DNA from: Polyangiaceae bacterium
GTDB taxonomy: Bacteria; Myxococcota_A; Polyangia; Polyangiales; Polyangiaceae
Assembly (NCBI GenBank): GCA_015075635.1
Contig: JABTUA010000002.1
Location: 992,001-1,056,000 of the forward strand
Direction of reading: 5' to 3'
Length of the DNA stretch: 64,000 nt
Shown here: positions 63,093 to 64,000 of the stretch, piece by piece
Layout: each line of letters begins with the position of its first letter
How positions within the stretch are numbered: the first letter of the stretch is position 1
Position numbers and translations under genes: made by a program
Notes under the pieces: generated by a model
Told to the model about the DNA's origin: nothing
Seen by the model: only the letters and a program-made list of their open reading frames with translations
Database searches by the model: none

Positions 63093-64000
63093 ATGTGCAT
63101 CTTCTCCCAGCCCGTGAGCCACGTCGCCGCGACCAAGATCTTCGCTCGCGTCGAGGGCGGCGAGCAGCTCCTCGCCTACGAGATGGAGCTCGCCGCGCTC
63201 GGCGACGTCGCGATGGTGCTCCCGCTGCCCGTCGAGCCCGGGCACGGCGAGGCCGGGCTCCGCTTCATCGACCTGTCGGGCTATCCCGGGTTCTTCGACG
63301 ACCTGCGGAGCGCGTTCCCGGAGCCGATCTCGGGTCAGGCCTTCGGCGCGTCGCGGGCGGTGCAGCACCTGGTGGTGCACCAGGTCGGTGACTTCGAGGC
63401 CTCCTTCGTGCCGAGCCTCGCGGACTTCGGGCGCCTGGAGCCGCGCTTCGTCGTGGCCCCGGAGATCTGGCAACGCTTGCCGCAGTACCGCGACTTCGGC
63501 TTCGCGGTCTTCAAGCTGCGGGGCGAGAAGCAAGGCTTCTGGCAGTCGCTCGGCTTCGGACGCCGCCGGGCGGCGGAGACCAAGAAGGTCCACCCGATGG
63601 CGCTCGCCTTTCGCACGCGAGCGCCGGCCGAGCTGTTCTTCCCCACGGTGCACGTGCACTCGGGCCGCGTCGAAGAGCGCGCCGCCTTCGATCACGAGCT
63701 GTATTGCCAGGCGCGGCGCGCGCCGGCGGGTTGGTTCTCGGCGTCGAAGCCCGTCGGCAGCCACGAGGCCGGCAAGAGTCAGGGGCTGCTCTCCGCCTCT
63801 GCCGGCTGCTTTCGCTTGGTGAAGACCGGCCTGCACGAGAACGCCGACGTGATCGTGAAGCCGCCACCACGCGGCGTCGCGACGCGCGCCGAGCACCCCG
63901 AGGCCCTCGAGCTCGTCGTGTCCCAGCCGGTCGTCGGCGGCGCGCTGACCTCGTTCGACAACGTCGTCCGGAACGTGCTCGGTCGGTTGAACGAGGAGCT
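63093..64000 (+). CDS. conserved protein, DUF2330-like start, cut by window edge
   Basis: 302 residues from the ATG, open to the end of the window. The start MCIFSQPVSHVAATKIFARV and the GDVAMVLPLPVEPG segment resemble DUF2330-type proteins, which are otherwise poorly understood; a different family of similar start is possible. HVHSGRVEERAAFDHELYC near 188-206 may bind metal. The stop is not seen, so the full length is unknown. Confidence 0.75.
   Translation, partial: MCIFSQPVSHVAATKIFARVEGGEQLLAYEMELAALGDVAMVLPLPVEPGHGEAGLRFIDLSGYPGFFDDLRSAFPEPISGQAFGASRAVQHLVVHQVGDFEASFVPSLADFGRLEPRFVVAPEIWQRLPQYRDFGFAVFKLRGEKQGFWQSLGFGRRRAAETKKVHPMALAFRTRAPAELFFPTVHVHSGRVEERAAFDHELYCQARRAPAGWFSASKPVGSHEAGKSQGLLSASAGCFRLVKTGLHENADVIVKPPPRGVATRAEHPEALELVVSQPVVGGALTSFDNVVRNVLGRLNEE

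Overview
The window is one contiguous piece of a very GC-rich bacterial chromosome (roughly 70% GC by eye). It looks myxobacterial (Polyangia/Polyangiales-like). The supporting signs are 14 probable Cys-anchored lipoproteins (13 with clear lipoprotein-type signal peptides), several with Gly/Ser/Thr/Ala-rich linkers; a C-terminal MYXO-CTERM-type sorting signal; two HRDVSPxN-type Ser/Thr kinases; an FHA-sigma54 activator; MopE-like DNCNGxIDE motifs; and a probable ether-lipid (AGPS-type) enzyme. I find 61 credible protein genes, two broken genes and no convincing rRNA, tRNA, CRISPR or IS element. The last gene runs off the right edge.

Layout. 0.3-2.7 kb: an RTX-like secreted protein with a striking decapeptide tail, behind a lipoprotein gene. 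3.2-9.5 kb: a conserved unknown, an AGPS-like flavoenzyme, two lipoproteins, a proline-rich methyltransferase and phosphatidylserine decarboxylase. 9.6-14.8 kb: a peptidase-MA-like protein coupled to a DUF4175-like membrane protein, and a divergent helical-repeat protein. 14.8-19.9 kb: a zinc ribbon, an EtfD/HdrD-like Fe-S membrane oxidoreductase, a DnaJ-zinc-finger-like membrane protein, ChrA and a lipoprotein. 20-25.9 kb: an AbiEii-like nucleotidyltransferase pair, lipoproteins, a large HEAT-repeat membrane protein and a CPBP protease of the kind proposed as myxosortase. 26-30.2 kb: an accessory island with three toxin-antitoxin pairs, a frameshifted RCC1-like gene, a mazF fragment and a 192-bp repeat present twice. 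30.2-42.4 kb: lipoproteins, a metzincin, the sigma54 activator, a Ser/Thr kinase operon, a ferritin-like lipoprotein, nadC and birA. 42.4-49 kb: an ECF sigma factor, a DUF4143 ATPase, the pdxJ-acpS-nnr operon and a PMT-type glycosyltransferase. 48.4-56 kb: a MYXO-CTERM LAS-type peptidase, a second PMT-type enzyme, a HEPN-MNT pair, an ARPP-1 protein and another mazEF. 56-64 kb: a long S41 protease, a zinc-ribbon protein translationally coupled to a membrane-first Ser/Thr kinase, and hypotheticals.

The broadest pattern is in the start regions. For 21 genes that are not overlapped by an upstream gene, a TANNNT hexamer (a -10 box) sits 5-9 nt before the ATG/GTG. That is the geometry of leaderless transcripts. 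Several genes lacking it carry a good Shine-Dalgarno instead. Operon-internal genes are coupled by 4-nt ATGA/GTGA/TTGA overlaps. Convergent genes end almost stop-to-stop, twice as the palindrome TGATCA, leaving no room for a terminator.

The main candidates for undescribed biology are the leaderless promoter architecture, the 192-bp structured repeat that contains a copy of the 3' end of the CPBP protease gene, the HEEDGG repeat protein, two sets of unusual stacked palindromes beside lipoprotein and sigma54-activator genes, and the kinase with a multi-pass membrane domain at its N-terminus.
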